A stretch of 64,000 bases of DNA from Kitasatospora sp052076145 (GTDB taxonomy: Bacteria > Actinomycetota > Actinomycetes > Streptomycetales > Streptomycetaceae). Below are positions 8,405 through 15,568 of the stretch, one piece after another. The stretch covers positions 1,426,001 to 1,490,000 of the forward strand of contig NZ_CP197246.1 of NCBI RefSeq assembly GCF_052076145.1, in the 5' to 3' direction. Position numbers and translations under genes: made by a program. The notes under the pieces are model-generated. The model worked only from the letters and a program-made list of their open reading frames with translations. It did not search any database and was not told the DNA's origin. The stretch's first letter is position 1, and the number at the start of each line of letters is the position of its first letter.

Positions 8405-9153
8405 CCGGCCCGCCGCAGCTTGTAGCCGAAGCCCCGGATGGTCTCGATCCGGCCCGCGCCGATCTTGGCGCGCAGCCGCTGCACGTGGACGTCCACCACC
8501 CGGCTGTCGGCGCCCCAGGAGTAGTCCCAGACCCGTTCGAGCAGCGTCTGACGCTCCAGCACCACGCCGGGCGCGGCGGTGAACTCCAGCAGCAGCCGCA
8601 GCTCGGTCGGGGTGAGCGGCACCTGCCGCCCGGCGATCCGGACCTCCATCGCCTCGGTGTCCAGCTCCAGGCCGTCCACCACCCGGACCGCCCTCTCCGG
8701 GGCGGCCGGAGGCTCCGTCCCTGCCTGGGGCGTGACGCCGGTGCGGCGCAGCACCGTACGGATCCGGGCCACCAGGACGGCGCTCTCGAAGGGCTTGGTG
8801 ATGTAGTCGTCGGCCCCGGCCTCCAGGCCCGATATGACGTCGATCGGGTCGGTGCGGGCCGACATCATCAGGATCGGCAGCTGGCTCTCCTCCCGGATGC
8901 GGCGGCAGAGCCCCACCCCGTCGAGCAGCGGGAGCATCACGTCGAGCAGCAGGATGTCCGGGCGCTGCGCGCGGAAGCGCTCCAGCCCCTCCAGGCCGTC
9001 CTCGGCCGTCTCGACCGGGAAGCCGTAGCGTTCGAGCGCCATCCGGGTCGCCTCGCGGATCACCTCGTCGTCCTCGACGAGCAGGATGCGGGGAGGCGGG
9101 TTCACGGGGCTGGGGTTCACGGTGCTCGGGTTCACGGTGCTGGCCTCGTTCAC
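8401..9153 (-). CDS. OmpR-family response regulator
   Basis: A 250-residue regulator with a receiver domain (RILLVEDDEVIREATRMAL, phospho-acceptor Asp in DILLLDVMLPLLDG, Lys in ITKPFES) and a C-terminal OmpR/PhoB winged helix (LTPTELRLLLEF, DSRVVDVHVQRLRAKIG). The start GTG 9153 overlaps the lipoprotein stop as GTGA. Its first 18 codons contain a 15-nt tandem repeat that supplies several in-frame GTG codons, so the exact start is uncertain. It is translationally coupled to genes on both sides and should be phosphorylated by the downstream kinase. Confidence 0.9.
   Translation of the reverse strand: MNEASTVNPSTVNPSPVNPPPRILLVEDDEVIREATRMALERYGFPVETAEDGLEGLERFRAQRPDILLLDVMLPLLDGVGLCRRIREESQLPILMMSARTDPIDVISGLEAGADDYITKPFESAVLVARIRTVLRRTGVTPQAGTEPPAAPERAVRVVDGLELDTEAMEVRIAGRQVPLTPTELRLLLEFTAAPGVVLERQTLLERVWDYSWGADSRVVDVHVQRLRAKIGAGRIETIRGFGYKLRRAG
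9098..9142. repeat. Three 15-nt tandem repeats at the start of the response-regulator gene
   Basis: Units at 9098-9112, 9113-9127 and 9128-9142 share GGGTTCACGGKGCTS on the plus strand; a decayed copy of TTCACGGTG continues to 9157. On the coding strand each unit begins with or contains GTGAACCC, encoding TVNPS-like pentapeptides and alternative in-frame GTG starts. Confidence 0.8.
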
Positions 9154-9977
9154 GGTGACGGCTTCACAGGGGCGATGGAGGGGACGGCGGAAGGGGCTGC
9201 GGAGCGGACCCCTGAGGGGAGCCCGGACGGCAGGGCGAAGGTCGGGGCGGCCGAGACCGCAGGCCCGGGGCGCGGGTTGCCGTCGGAGGTGCCGTTGTCC
9301 GAGGCGCTCCTCGACGGCCGGGGCGGCCCGGCGGTGGGTGCGCAGACCGTCGGGGAGAAGGTCGGGCCGGTCCCCTTGATCTGCCGGTCGATCAGCACCA
9401 TCCGGACGGACCGCCAGCCGTACCGGGTGTTGGTCTGCGAGTCCGGGCCGTTCGGCTCGTGCACGACGAGCTCCGAACCGGCGGTGTCGGCGGTGAAGCC
9501 GGCGAGCACCTTCTGGCCCAGCACCGGGAAGACCTGACCGTCCCGCACGGTGTAGACGTGCAGGTAGGCGCCCTCGGTGGCGGTCACCACGGCGGTGATC
9601 AGCTCCGGTCGGCCGTCCCCGCTGAGGTCGCGGTACTTCGCGTCCTGGACCAGGCAGCCCTGACAGCCCGCCAGTGCGGCGCGCTCCTCGGTGGACAGCC
9701 CGGGGTCCTTGGCCAGGACGGTGCGGGCGTCCAGGCTCCGGGGGTCTCCGCTCGGCGCGGTGAGCCCCGGCAGCGCGGTCGGCGGCGGCTGGTCGGCGGG
9801 CGCCACGGCGGTGGGCGACGGGGAGACCACGGCGGCCGGCCAGAGCAACTGCGGGCTCGGGTGGGCGGTGACAGAGCGGGTCTGCCCGGCGTCGTGGAGC
9901 TGCCCGGAGCCGGAGCAGCCGGTCACCGCCGCGAGCGCCAGGACCGCCAGGGCGATCCCTCCGATCCAGGTCCTCAC
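9150..9977 (-). CDS. Lipoprotein upstream of a two-component system (CseA-like arrangement)
   Basis: A 275-residue exported lipoprotein. I choose GTG 9977, which gives the signal peptide RTWIGGIALAVLALAAVTGC with a lipobox (AVTGC). The middle part (YRDLSGDGRPELITAVVTA) resembles an FG-GAP/EF-like Asp-Gly loop, and the C-terminal ~65 residues are Ser/Pro/Ala-rich and probably unstructured. GTGA overlap couples it to the response regulator. By position it may modulate the sensor kinase, as CseA does for CseC, but this is inferred from gene order only. Confidence 0.75.
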   Translation of the reverse strand: MRTWIGGIALAVLALAAVTGCSGSGQLHDAGQTRSVTAHPSPQLLWPAAVVSPSPTAVAPADQPPPTALPGLTAPSGDPRSLDARTVLAKDPGLSTEERAALAGCQGCLVQDAKYRDLSGDGRPELITAVVTATEGAYLHVYTVRDGQVFPVLGQKVLAGFTADTAGSELVVHEPNGPDSQTNTRYGWRSVRMVLIDRQIKGTGPTFSPTVCAPTAGPPRPSRSASDNGTSDGNPRPGPAVSAAPTFALPSGLPSGVRSAAPSAVPSIAPVKPSP

Positions 9978-10077
9978 GTGGGGTGCGCCTTTCGGGAGCT
10001 GCGGTGACGCGCGGGCGCCGGGTCGGTGGTCGGTCGGTGGTCCAGTCTGCAACACCGGATGCCGCGCGCCTTCCGGG

Positions 10078-10157
10078 GGCCTGGTCGGAAGGACAGCTGG
10101 TCAGACAGGCAGCTCGTCAGGAAGGCAGCAGGTCAGGAGGGCAGCTGGTCCGCGAGG
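10078..10157. repeat. Array of about five 16-nt direct repeats
   Basis: Units starting at 10094, 10110, 10126 and 10142 read CAGCTGGTCAGACAGG, CAGCTCGTCAGGAAGG, CAGCAGGTCAGGAGGG and CAGCTGGTCCGCGAGG; a partial unit (CTGGTCGGAAGG) precedes them at 10081. The array spans the end of the sortase gene (stop at 10133-10135) and the start of the intergenic region before the lipoprotein gene. Confidence 0.75.
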
Positions 10158-10819
10158 ACGATGATGTTGTCGCTGTAGTGGCCGTTGCCGCCCAGGCTGC
10201 CGCCGCAGGTGATCAGCCGGAGCTGCGGGGTGGTGGTGTTCCCGTACACCAGCTCGGTGGGGAAGTCGGCCTTGGGGAACTGCTGGAGCTCGCGCACCCG
10301 GAACGAGACGGTGCTGCCGTCCTGACGGCGGATGTCGATCCGGTCGCCGGGCTTCAGGTCGCGCAGGCGGCTGAAGACGGCCGGGCCCTTGTGGGTGTCG
10401 AGGTGGCCGAGCAGGACGGCGGGGCCGGTCTCGCCGGGGGCGGGGCCCTCGCGGTACCAGTCGACCTGGCCGGGCCGGTCCAGTGGCGGGACCTCCACGG
10501 TGCCGTCGGCGTTCAGACCGCCGGCCTCGACCGGGGCGTCCACCCCGATCCCGGGGATCGTCAGGTGGACGGGCGGGGCGGCGGGGTGGCCGGTCGGCTG
10601 GACTGCGCCGGTGCCCGGTGTCTTCGGTGTGGCAGAGGTAGCAGAGGTGGCCGGTGTCGCCGGGAGCTGCTGGGAGGTGTTGATTCGGACCGGCGGGTGG
10701 TCGGAGCCGTGGCCGATGACCACGACGCCGAGGGTCAGGGTGAGGGCGCCGACCGCCGCGGCCGGCGCCCACCTGGGGCGCCGGCGGCGACGGTGTCGGC
10801 TAGCCCCGTGCGCCGGCAC
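10133..10819 (-). CDS. Sortase (class E/F type)
   Basis: A 228-residue transpeptidase. An N-terminal basic segment (SRHRRRRRPRW) and one membrane helix (VGALTLTLGVVVIGHG) are followed by a Pro/Thr linker and the sortase barrel: IPGIGVDAPV, the catalytic His in LLGHLDTHKG and the catalytic Cys in LRLITCGGSLGG; the HLDTH form fits the short actinobacterial class E/F sortases. I place the start at GTG 10819, so the gene overlaps its upstream neighbour by 20 nt; the ribosome-binding site is poor and translational coupling is likely. The neighbour is the obvious candidate substrate. Confidence 0.82.
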   Translation of the reverse strand: MPAHGASRHRRRRRPRWAPAAAVGALTLTLGVVVIGHGSDHPPVRINTSQQLPATPATSATSATPKTPGTGAVQPTGHPAAPPVHLTIPGIGVDAPVEAGGLNADGTVEVPPLDRPGQVDWYREGPAPGETGPAVLLGHLDTHKGPAVFSRLRDLKPGDRIDIRRQDGSTVSFRVRELQQFPKADFPTELVYGNTTTPQLRLITCGGSLGGNGHYSDNIIVLADQLPS

Positions 10820-11186
10820 GGCGACGCATGACGGCGAAGCCGATGCCCGCCACACCCGCGGCGGCGAGCCCGCCACCGGCCGCCAGCGTGCCGGTCGACG
10901 GGCCGGTGTTGCCCTCACCGGTCTGGGCGCCGCCCTTGGGGACGGTGTGCACCTGCGGGTTCGAGCCCGTCCCGGCCGCCGTCGGCGCGACGGACGGCTG
11001 TGCAACGCCCGGAGGCGTCGTGGAGAAGCTCGGCTTGGCCGAGGCGGAGACGCTGGGCGAGGCCGGAGCGGCGGACGGAGTGCCGTCCGCGAAGGCCGCC
11101 GAGCCCGAGACGGCGAAAGCGCCGACGAGACCGACGGAGACCAGGGCGAGGCGCACCGCGTGGCGGACGGTCGTGGTACCTGACAT
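10800..11186 (-). CDS. Small secreted surface protein, putative sortase substrate
   Basis: A 128-residue protein with a clear Sec signal peptide (RLALVSVGLVGAFAVSGSAAFA), a Ser/Pro/Thr-rich extracellular stalk, and a C-terminal Gly/Ala hydrophobic segment (GLAAAGVAGIGFAVM) ending in RRRAGARG. This signal-stalk-helix-basic tail layout is that of a sortase substrate, but no LPXTG or LAXTG is present; the nearest candidate is the TGPSTGTLAAG region. The start ATG is preceded by GGAGGAAG. It is translationally coupled to the sortase gene. Confidence 0.75.
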   Translation of the reverse strand: MSGTTTVRHAVRLALVSVGLVGAFAVSGSAAFADGTPSAAPASPSVSASAKPSFSTTPPGVAQPSVAPTAAGTGSNPQVHTVPKGGAQTGEGNTGPSTGTLAAGGGLAAAGVAGIGFAVMRRRAGARG

Positions 11187-11278
11187 GAAGCTTCCTCCGA
11201 ATGCTCACCACCCCCGGCCCGATCGCCGGGAGTTGGTAGAGCAGACGTTAGGAAGCCCACCTCACGGTGATCGCCCGG

Positions 11279-11309
11279 CTCTGTAACGGCCACCGGCCGA
11301 CTCTGTAAC
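11279..11309. repeat. Direct repeat CTCTGTAAC, 22-nt period, upstream of the surface-protein/sortase genes
   Basis: CTCTGTAAC occurs at 11279-11287 and again at 11301-11309, i.e. exactly 22 nt (two helical turns) apart, in the intergenic region between the surface-protein start (11186) and the end of the GlxA-like gene (11323). Same-face direct repeats suggest a regulator-binding site; the binding protein is unknown. Confidence 0.4.
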
Positions 11310-11322
11310 AGTCCTGCCGATC

Positions 11323-12330
11323 TCACCCTGCGCGGAAGCGGAGCCGGTACTCGGTGGGCGTCGTGTCGAGCTTGCGCCGGAACGCCCGGACGAGGGTGTC
11401 GGTGGTGCCGAACCCGCAGCTGGACGCGAGGCGTTCGAGCGTCACGTCGGTGGATTCCAGCTGCTGGCGGGCCCGTTCGACGCGGGCCGACTCGACGTAC
11501 GAGCTCGGGGTGGTGCCGAGTTCGGCCTTGAAGATCCGGGTGAGCTGACGTTCGCTCACGTGCGCGTACGCGGCGAGATCCGCGACGGTGAGCCGGTCGC
11601 CCAGGTGGCCCGCGATGTGCTGGCGGAGGTCCTCGATCCGCCGGGTCGTGGAGACCGGTTCGAGCGGGACGCTGAACTGGCTCTGCCCGCTGGGGCGCTT
11701 CAGGTACATCACGAGCTGCCGGGCGACGCGCAGCGCCGTGGTCTCGCCGAAGTCCTCGGCGACGAGGGCGAGCGACAGGTCGAGGCAGGCGCTGATCCCC
11801 GCACCCGTCCAGACATTGCCCTCCCGGATGAAGATCGGGTCGGCATCGACCTCGATCTGCGGGTAGTCGGCGGCGAGTTGAGGCGCGGTCGACCAGTGCG
11901 TGGTGGCGCGTCTGCCGTCGAGCAGCCCGGCGGCGGCGAGCAGGTGCGCCCCGACGCAGACCGAAGCGACCCGGCGCGACCCGGCTGCCAGCACCTTCAC
12001 CCAGCCGACCACGGCGGGGTCGGTGAGCGGCTGCACCCGGCGGCTGCTGTCGACCTCGACGGCGCCGGGCACCAGGAGGGTGTCGATCCTTCGGGCCGCC
12101 GCCTCGTGGAAGGTGAGATCCGGCAGGATCCGCACCCCGGCGGCGGTGGTGACCGGGTCCATCGTCTCGGCGGCGAGGACGACGTGGTAGCCGGTCGCGT
12201 CCGCCGTCTCGCGCTGCACGAGCGAGAACACCTCCGGCGGCCCGGTGACGTCGAGCAGGTCGACGCCCTCGAAGAGGACGACGACGATGAGTCGTCCGAC
12301 CGTGGTCATGGGGTCTCCGTCCTGGCTCAT
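11323..12330 (-). CDS. GlxA-like transcriptional regulator (DJ-1/PfpI plus AraC HTH)
   Basis: A 335-residue regulator: an N-terminal DJ-1/PfpI-type domain (LIVVVLFEGVDLLDVTGPPEVF, nucleophile-elbow-like VASVCVGAHLLAAAG) and a C-terminal AraC-type double helix-turn-helix (DLAAYAHVSERQLTRIFKAELG, SCGFGTTDTLVRAFRRKL). Both ATG 12330 and ATG 12309 have GGAG-type sites. It is divergent from an isochorismatase-family hydrolase gene, a recurrent arrangement for this regulator class, so it probably controls that gene through the inverted repeat in the 145-bp intergenic region. Confidence 0.88.
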   Translation of the reverse strand: MSQDGDPMTTVGRLIVVVLFEGVDLLDVTGPPEVFSLVQRETADATGYHVVLAAETMDPVTTAAGVRILPDLTFHEAAARRIDTLLVPGAVEVDSSRRVQPLTDPAVVGWVKVLAAGSRRVASVCVGAHLLAAAGLLDGRRATTHWSTAPQLAADYPQIEVDADPIFIREGNVWTGAGISACLDLSLALVAEDFGETTALRVARQLVMYLKRPSGQSQFSVPLEPVSTTRRIEDLRQHIAGHLGDRLTVADLAAYAHVSERQLTRIFKAELGTTPSSYVESARVERARQQLESTDVTLERLASSCGFGTTDTLVRAFRRKLDTTPTEYRLRFRAG

Positions 12331-12357
12331 CGGGTGCTCCGTTCAGCCGTCCGACCC

Positions 12358-12414
12358 GATGTCGGTTTCTGCGGGTTGGACGTCATTGCCGACATCCGAA
12401 GCCAACCGTAGCGT
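12358..12414 (+). promoter_or_regulatory. Promoter and inverted repeat upstream of the isochorismatase-family gene
   Basis: TTGCCG (12386-12391), a 17-nt spacer and TAGCGT (12409-12414) form a plausible promoter for the downstream gene. GATGTCGG (12358-12365) and CCGACATC (12389-12396) are exact reverse complements, with the right arm overlapping the -35. This looks like an operator for the divergent GlxA-like regulator. Confidence 0.5.
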
Positions 12415-12475
12415 TCTTGGTGCGGCCCACCGCAAGTGGGCGAAGGACCCGGCACCAGACCTGAGGCGGCACCCC

Positions 12476-13099
12476 ATGACCAGTCCCATGACCACTCCCA
12501 AGACCACGACCCTGCGCGCGCTGAACAGCTTCGACGAGAAGCCCGCGTCGCTCGCCGAATCGACCCTGATCCTGGTCGACTACCAGAACACCTACGTCGG
12601 CGGAGTGCTGGAGCTGGACGGCTGGCAGCCCGCGCTCGACTCCGCCGCCGATCTGCTGGCGCGGGCCCGTGCGGCGGGCTCGAAGATCATCCACGTCATT
12701 CACGACGGCGGCGAGGGCAGCCCGTACGACATCCGGGCGGAGATCGGCGGGATCCACCCGAGGGTGGCACCGACCGAGGGCGAGCCCGTCGTCGTCAAGC
12801 AGGCCCCGGACGCCTTCGTCGGCACCGACCTGGGTCAGCACGTGGACGCCGCCGGGCACGAGGACGTCATCGTCATCGGCTTCATGACGCACATGTGCGT
12901 GACGTTCACCGCCGCCGGCGCCTTCCTCCGGGGCAACCGGCCCACCGTGGTCGCCGACGCCTGCGCGACCCGCCCGCTCCGGTCCCAGCTCCGGTCGATC
13001 GACGACGACCTGCCCGCCGCCCAGATCCACCACAGCGCGCTCGCGACCATCGCCGACCTGTACGGCGTCGTCGTGGAGTCCGGGAAGTCCCTGACCTGA
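12476..13099 (+). CDS. Isochorismatase-family cysteine hydrolase
   Basis: A 207-residue alpha/beta hydrolase-like enzyme of the isochorismatase/nicotinamidase superfamily. The catalytic triad is visible: Asp in LILVDYQNTYVGG, Lys in VVVKQAPDAFVGT and Cys in GFMTHMCVTFTAAGA; the cis-peptide-forming segment precedes the Cys. Start ATG 12476 has GAGGCGG upstream; ATG 12488 is an alternative. The substrate (amide or vinyl ether) is not determined by the sequence. It is divergent from the GlxA-like regulator and is likely its target. Confidence 0.85.
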   Translation: MTSPMTTPKTTTLRALNSFDEKPASLAESTLILVDYQNTYVGGVLELDGWQPALDSAADLLARARAAGSKIIHVIHDGGEGSPYDIRAEIGGIHPRVAPTEGEPVVVKQAPDAFVGTDLGQHVDAAGHEDVIVIGFMTHMCVTFTAAGAFLRGNRPTVVADACATRPLRSQLRSIDDDLPAAQIHHSALATIADLYGVVVESGKSLT

Positions 13100-13113
13100 T
13101 CCGCACCCCGGGC

Positions 13114-13173
13114 TTGAACGTGTTCAAAACTCCCCCTAGGATCATCCCCATCAGGTTTTGAACACGTTCGAAA
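13114..13173 (+). promoter_or_regulatory. Promoter bracketed by a 15-bp inverted repeat operator
   Basis: TTGAAC (13114-13119) and TAGGAT (13137-13142) are separated by exactly 17 nt, giving a good promoter 43 nt upstream of the membrane-protein start. GAACGTGTTCAAAAC (13116-13130) and GTTTTGAACACGTTC (13155-13169) are perfect reverse complements 24 nt apart; one arm overlaps the -35 and the other lies just past the expected transcription start. Each arm contains a palindrome-like GAAC-TTC core, a typical TetR-type site. No regulator gene is adjacent. Confidence 0.7.
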
Positions 13174-13184
13174 CGGAGTTCCCC

Positions 13185-13613
13185 GTGGACTACACGGTCG
13201 TCAGTTACGCCGTCTACCTTCCGATCGCCACCGGCGTCACGGTCTGGGTGGCCCGCACCCTCAGCAAGAACGGCCGGATCTTCCTGGCCGACGTCTTCGC
13301 CGGCGACGAGAAGCTCGCCGACGCGGTCAACCACCTGCTCGTGGTCGGCTTCTACCTGATCAACCTGGGCTTCGTCGCCCTGTGGATGCGCAGCGACGCC
13401 CACATAGCCGACGTCCAGGGCGTCTTCGACAACCTCTCCTACAAGCTCGGCACGGTGCTGCTGCTGCTCGGCGTGATGCACCTCGGCAACGTGTACGTGC
13501 TCAACAAGATCCGCCGCCGGGGGGCGCTGGACAAGCAGGAGCGGCCGCCGGTCCGGCCGCAGGGCATGGTCCCGGCCATGCCCGGGGGCGTCGACCCCTG
13601 GATGCCGAAGTGA
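13185..13613 (+). CDS. Small integral membrane protein, unknown function
   Basis: A 142-residue protein with three predicted membrane segments: VVSYAVYLPIATGVTVWVA near the N-terminus, NHLLVVGFYLINLGFVALWM, and LGTVLLLLGVMHLGNVYVL. The C-terminal tail is cytoplasm-like and Pro/Arg-rich. I choose GTG 13185, because GGAG lies 6 nt upstream; longer starts would overlap the operator. It is the first gene of a two-gene operon, overlapping the next by GTGA. Function is not known; the strong operator-promoter suggests tight control. Confidence 0.75.
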   Translation: MDYTVVSYAVYLPIATGVTVWVARTLSKNGRIFLADVFAGDEKLADAVNHLLVVGFYLINLGFVALWMRSDAHIADVQGVFDNLSYKLGTVLLLLGVMHLGNVYVLNKIRRRGALDKQERPPVRPQGMVPAMPGGVDPWMPK

Positions 13614-14089
13614 GTGAGCAGCCCGTCCGGCTGCTCACCGTGCTGCACGACCCGGCCTGCCTGCTCTGCCGCCGGCTCACCGCCTGGCTGCGCGGGCAGC
13701 GCCAGCTCGTACCGCTGGAGTTCGTCGCCGTCGCCTCGGCCGAGGCCCACGCACGGTTCCCGGGGCTCGACCACGACGCCTCGCTCGGCGAGATCACGGT
13801 CGTGGGCGACACCGGCGAAGTCTGGCGGGGCCCGCACGCCTTCGTCACCTGCCTGTGGGCCCTGGCCGAACACCGGCCCCTCGCCAACAGGCTCAGCACC
13901 CCGGCCGGCCTCCCCCTGGCGAGAGCCGCCGCCTTCGCCGCCGGGAAGTACCGCGCGGCCACCGCAGCCGGGCGCGTCCCACCAGGTGCCGAGGGGACAC
14001 CTGGTGGGCCGGGCCCCGCCCCGGACAACGACCCCGACGACATCCCGGACTGCCCCACCGGCAGCTGCTCGGCCTCCGGCCCCGGCTGA
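13610..14089 (+). CDS. DUF393/DCC-type thiol-disulfide oxidoreductase-like protein
   Basis: A 159-residue protein beginning VSEQPVRLLTVLHDPACLLCRRLTAWL; the CxxC in DPACLLCRR matches the YDGxCxxCxR pattern of the DCC/DUF393 thioredoxin-like family. The start GTG 13610 overlaps the preceding stop (GTGA), implying translational coupling with the membrane protein. The C-terminus is Pro/Gly/Asp-rich and contains a second Cys pair (DCPTGSC). An 11-bp hairpin lies inside the distal coding region, so the tail may be a read-through extension. It may act on the membrane partner's thiols, which is inference. Confidence 0.7.
   Translation: MSEQPVRLLTVLHDPACLLCRRLTAWLRGQRQLVPLEFVAVASAEAHARFPGLDHDASLGEITVVGDTGEVWRGPHAFVTCLWALAEHRPLANRLSTPAGLPLARAAAFAAGKYRAATAAGRVPPGAEGTPGGPGPAPDNDPDDIPDCPTGSCSASGPG
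13978..14008. other. 11-bp perfect hairpin inside the distal coding region
   Basis: CCCACCAGGTG (13978-13988) pairs perfectly with CACCTGGTGGG (13998-14008) across a 9-nt loop. It lies within the last quarter of the DCC-like gene, 80 nt before its stop. It could be an intragenic terminator or an mRNA stability element. Confidence 0.5.
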
Positions 14090-14102
14090 GGCGCCGCCGT
14101 GG

Positions 14103-15404
14103 TCAGTGCTGGGGGAAGAGCTTCGCGAGGATGAGCTTGGTCAGCTCGTCGGAGGGTGCCGTGCCGTCCGGTGACTGGTTGAGGTTGACGAGCACCACGA
14201 CGGTCGCGCAGCGCTCGGGGTCGTACCCGACGAAGGCGTTGTAGCCGGGGATCTGGCCGTCGTGGCCGAGGAAGCCGAAGACATCGGCGATGCCGAGCCC
14301 GTAGGTCGGCCGGCCGGGCTGGTCGGAGGTGGGGATGAAGTTCAGCCGCTCGCGCTGCAGTTCCGGGCTCAGCAGGGTGCCGGTGGCGAGGGCCGGGGCC
14401 CAGCGCCGCAGGTCGTCGACGGTGGAGGAGGCGGCGCCTGCAGCCCATGCCCAGGAGGCGTTGACGTGCGTGACGTTGTACGGGTTGCCGGCCGACCAGT
14501 CCGCCCAGGCCGCGTCCTTCCCGGTCAGCGTCGGGGCCGTCAGGCTGGCGACGTTGCTGATGAACTGGTAGCCCTCGGCGTGCGGCTCCGGGATCGTGGC
14601 GTCGCTGTCCAGGGTGGTCTCGTGCATGCCGACCGGGTTGAAGATCCGCTCCTGGAACAGCCGGGCGAGCGGCCGGCCGGTGAGCTGCTCGGCGATGAGG
14701 CCGAGCAGTACGTAGTTGGTGTTGGAGTAGTGCCAGCCGCCGCCCGGCGGGAAGTACGCCGGGTGGCCGAAGGCGATGTCCAGCAGCTCCTGCGGCGTCC
14801 ACTCGCTCTCGGGCCGCTGGTCGAGCCGCTCGTTGAAGGCCGGGTCCTCGGAGTAGTTGTACAGCCCGCTGGTCATCTGGAGCAGTTGGCGAACGGTGAT
14901 GTGCTCGCCGTCCGGCACCTCGGGGCGGAAGGCCGACACCGGGTCGTCCAGCGTCAGCCTGCCCTCCTGGACCAGCTGGAGGACTACCGTCGCGGTGAAG
15001 GTCTTGGTGATGCTGCCGACCCGCAGGTGCTGGTCGGTCCGGATGGGCGCACCGGTCGCGAGGTCACCGGTGCCCAGGGTCGTCGTCCAGGTGCCCCACT
15101 CGGGCGTGCTGACGGAGACGATCGCCCCGGGGATGCGCAGTCGCTGCATCATCGCGATCAGATCCGGCGTCAGCTGCTCCGCGAACGGCGGTGTGGCCGC
15201 CGCACGCACGCCCGGCACGCCCTGCACGCCGACGGGAGCGCCCAGCGCGGGCGTCGCGGCGGTCAGCGGCAGCACGGCGGCGAGCAGCAGCGCGGCCCAG
15301 GGCCGGGCACGGGTGGCCCGCCTCCGGGCTGTTCGGCGGCCCCCGCCCGTCGGGGTCCGGTCAGGAGCGGGGTGGGCCATCGGTCCGGTCTGCATACGTC
15401 GCAT
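14103..15404 (-). CDS. Secreted beta-lactamase/D-Ala-D-Ala-carboxypeptidase-fold serine hydrolase
   Basis: A 433-residue protein with an N-terminal export signal (RARPWAALLLAAVLPLTAATPALGAP). The serine-hydrolase triad motifs are present: SxxK in VGSITKTFTATV, YSN in WHYSNTNYVLLG, and HDG in FLGHDGQIPGYNAF in the KTG position. It could be a DD-peptidase, esterase or beta-lactamase-like enzyme at the cell surface. Start ATG 15404 with GAGG upstream; ATG 15380 is also possible. It converges on the DCC-like gene with 13 nt between stops. Confidence 0.85.
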   Translation of the reverse strand: MRRMQTGPMAHPAPDRTPTGGGRRTARRRATRARPWAALLLAAVLPLTAATPALGAPVGVQGVPGVRAAATPPFAEQLTPDLIAMMQRLRIPGAIVSVSTPEWGTWTTTLGTGDLATGAPIRTDQHLRVGSITKTFTATVVLQLVQEGRLTLDDPVSAFRPEVPDGEHITVRQLLQMTSGLYNYSEDPAFNERLDQRPESEWTPQELLDIAFGHPAYFPPGGGWHYSNTNYVLLGLIAEQLTGRPLARLFQERIFNPVGMHETTLDSDATIPEPHAEGYQFISNVASLTAPTLTGKDAAWADWSAGNPYNVTHVNASWAWAAGAASSTVDDLRRWAPALATGTLLSPELQRERLNFIPTSDQPGRPTYGLGIADVFGFLGHDGQIPGYNAFVGYDPERCATVVVLVNLNQSPDGTAPSDELTKLILAKLFPQH

Positions 15405-15568
15405 CCAGGTCGCCTCGGAGGGAATGGTCCCACCCGGTCTAACACCGGGCCGGAGTCCCCGGGCCGCCTTCCGCCGTCGGTGGGCGTGTTCAGGCGGCGT
15501 GTCAGCTTGGCTTCGCCGGTGCGAAAACCCGGGTGCGGGGGCTCAGGCGGTTCTGCGAGCATGGCCCG

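Noticed and set aside
9150..9977. Naming the lipoprotein/regulator/kinase genes cseA, cseB and cseC
   Set aside because: Order is the same but sigE is absent and I cannot compare sequences; only an arrangement-level similarity is stated.
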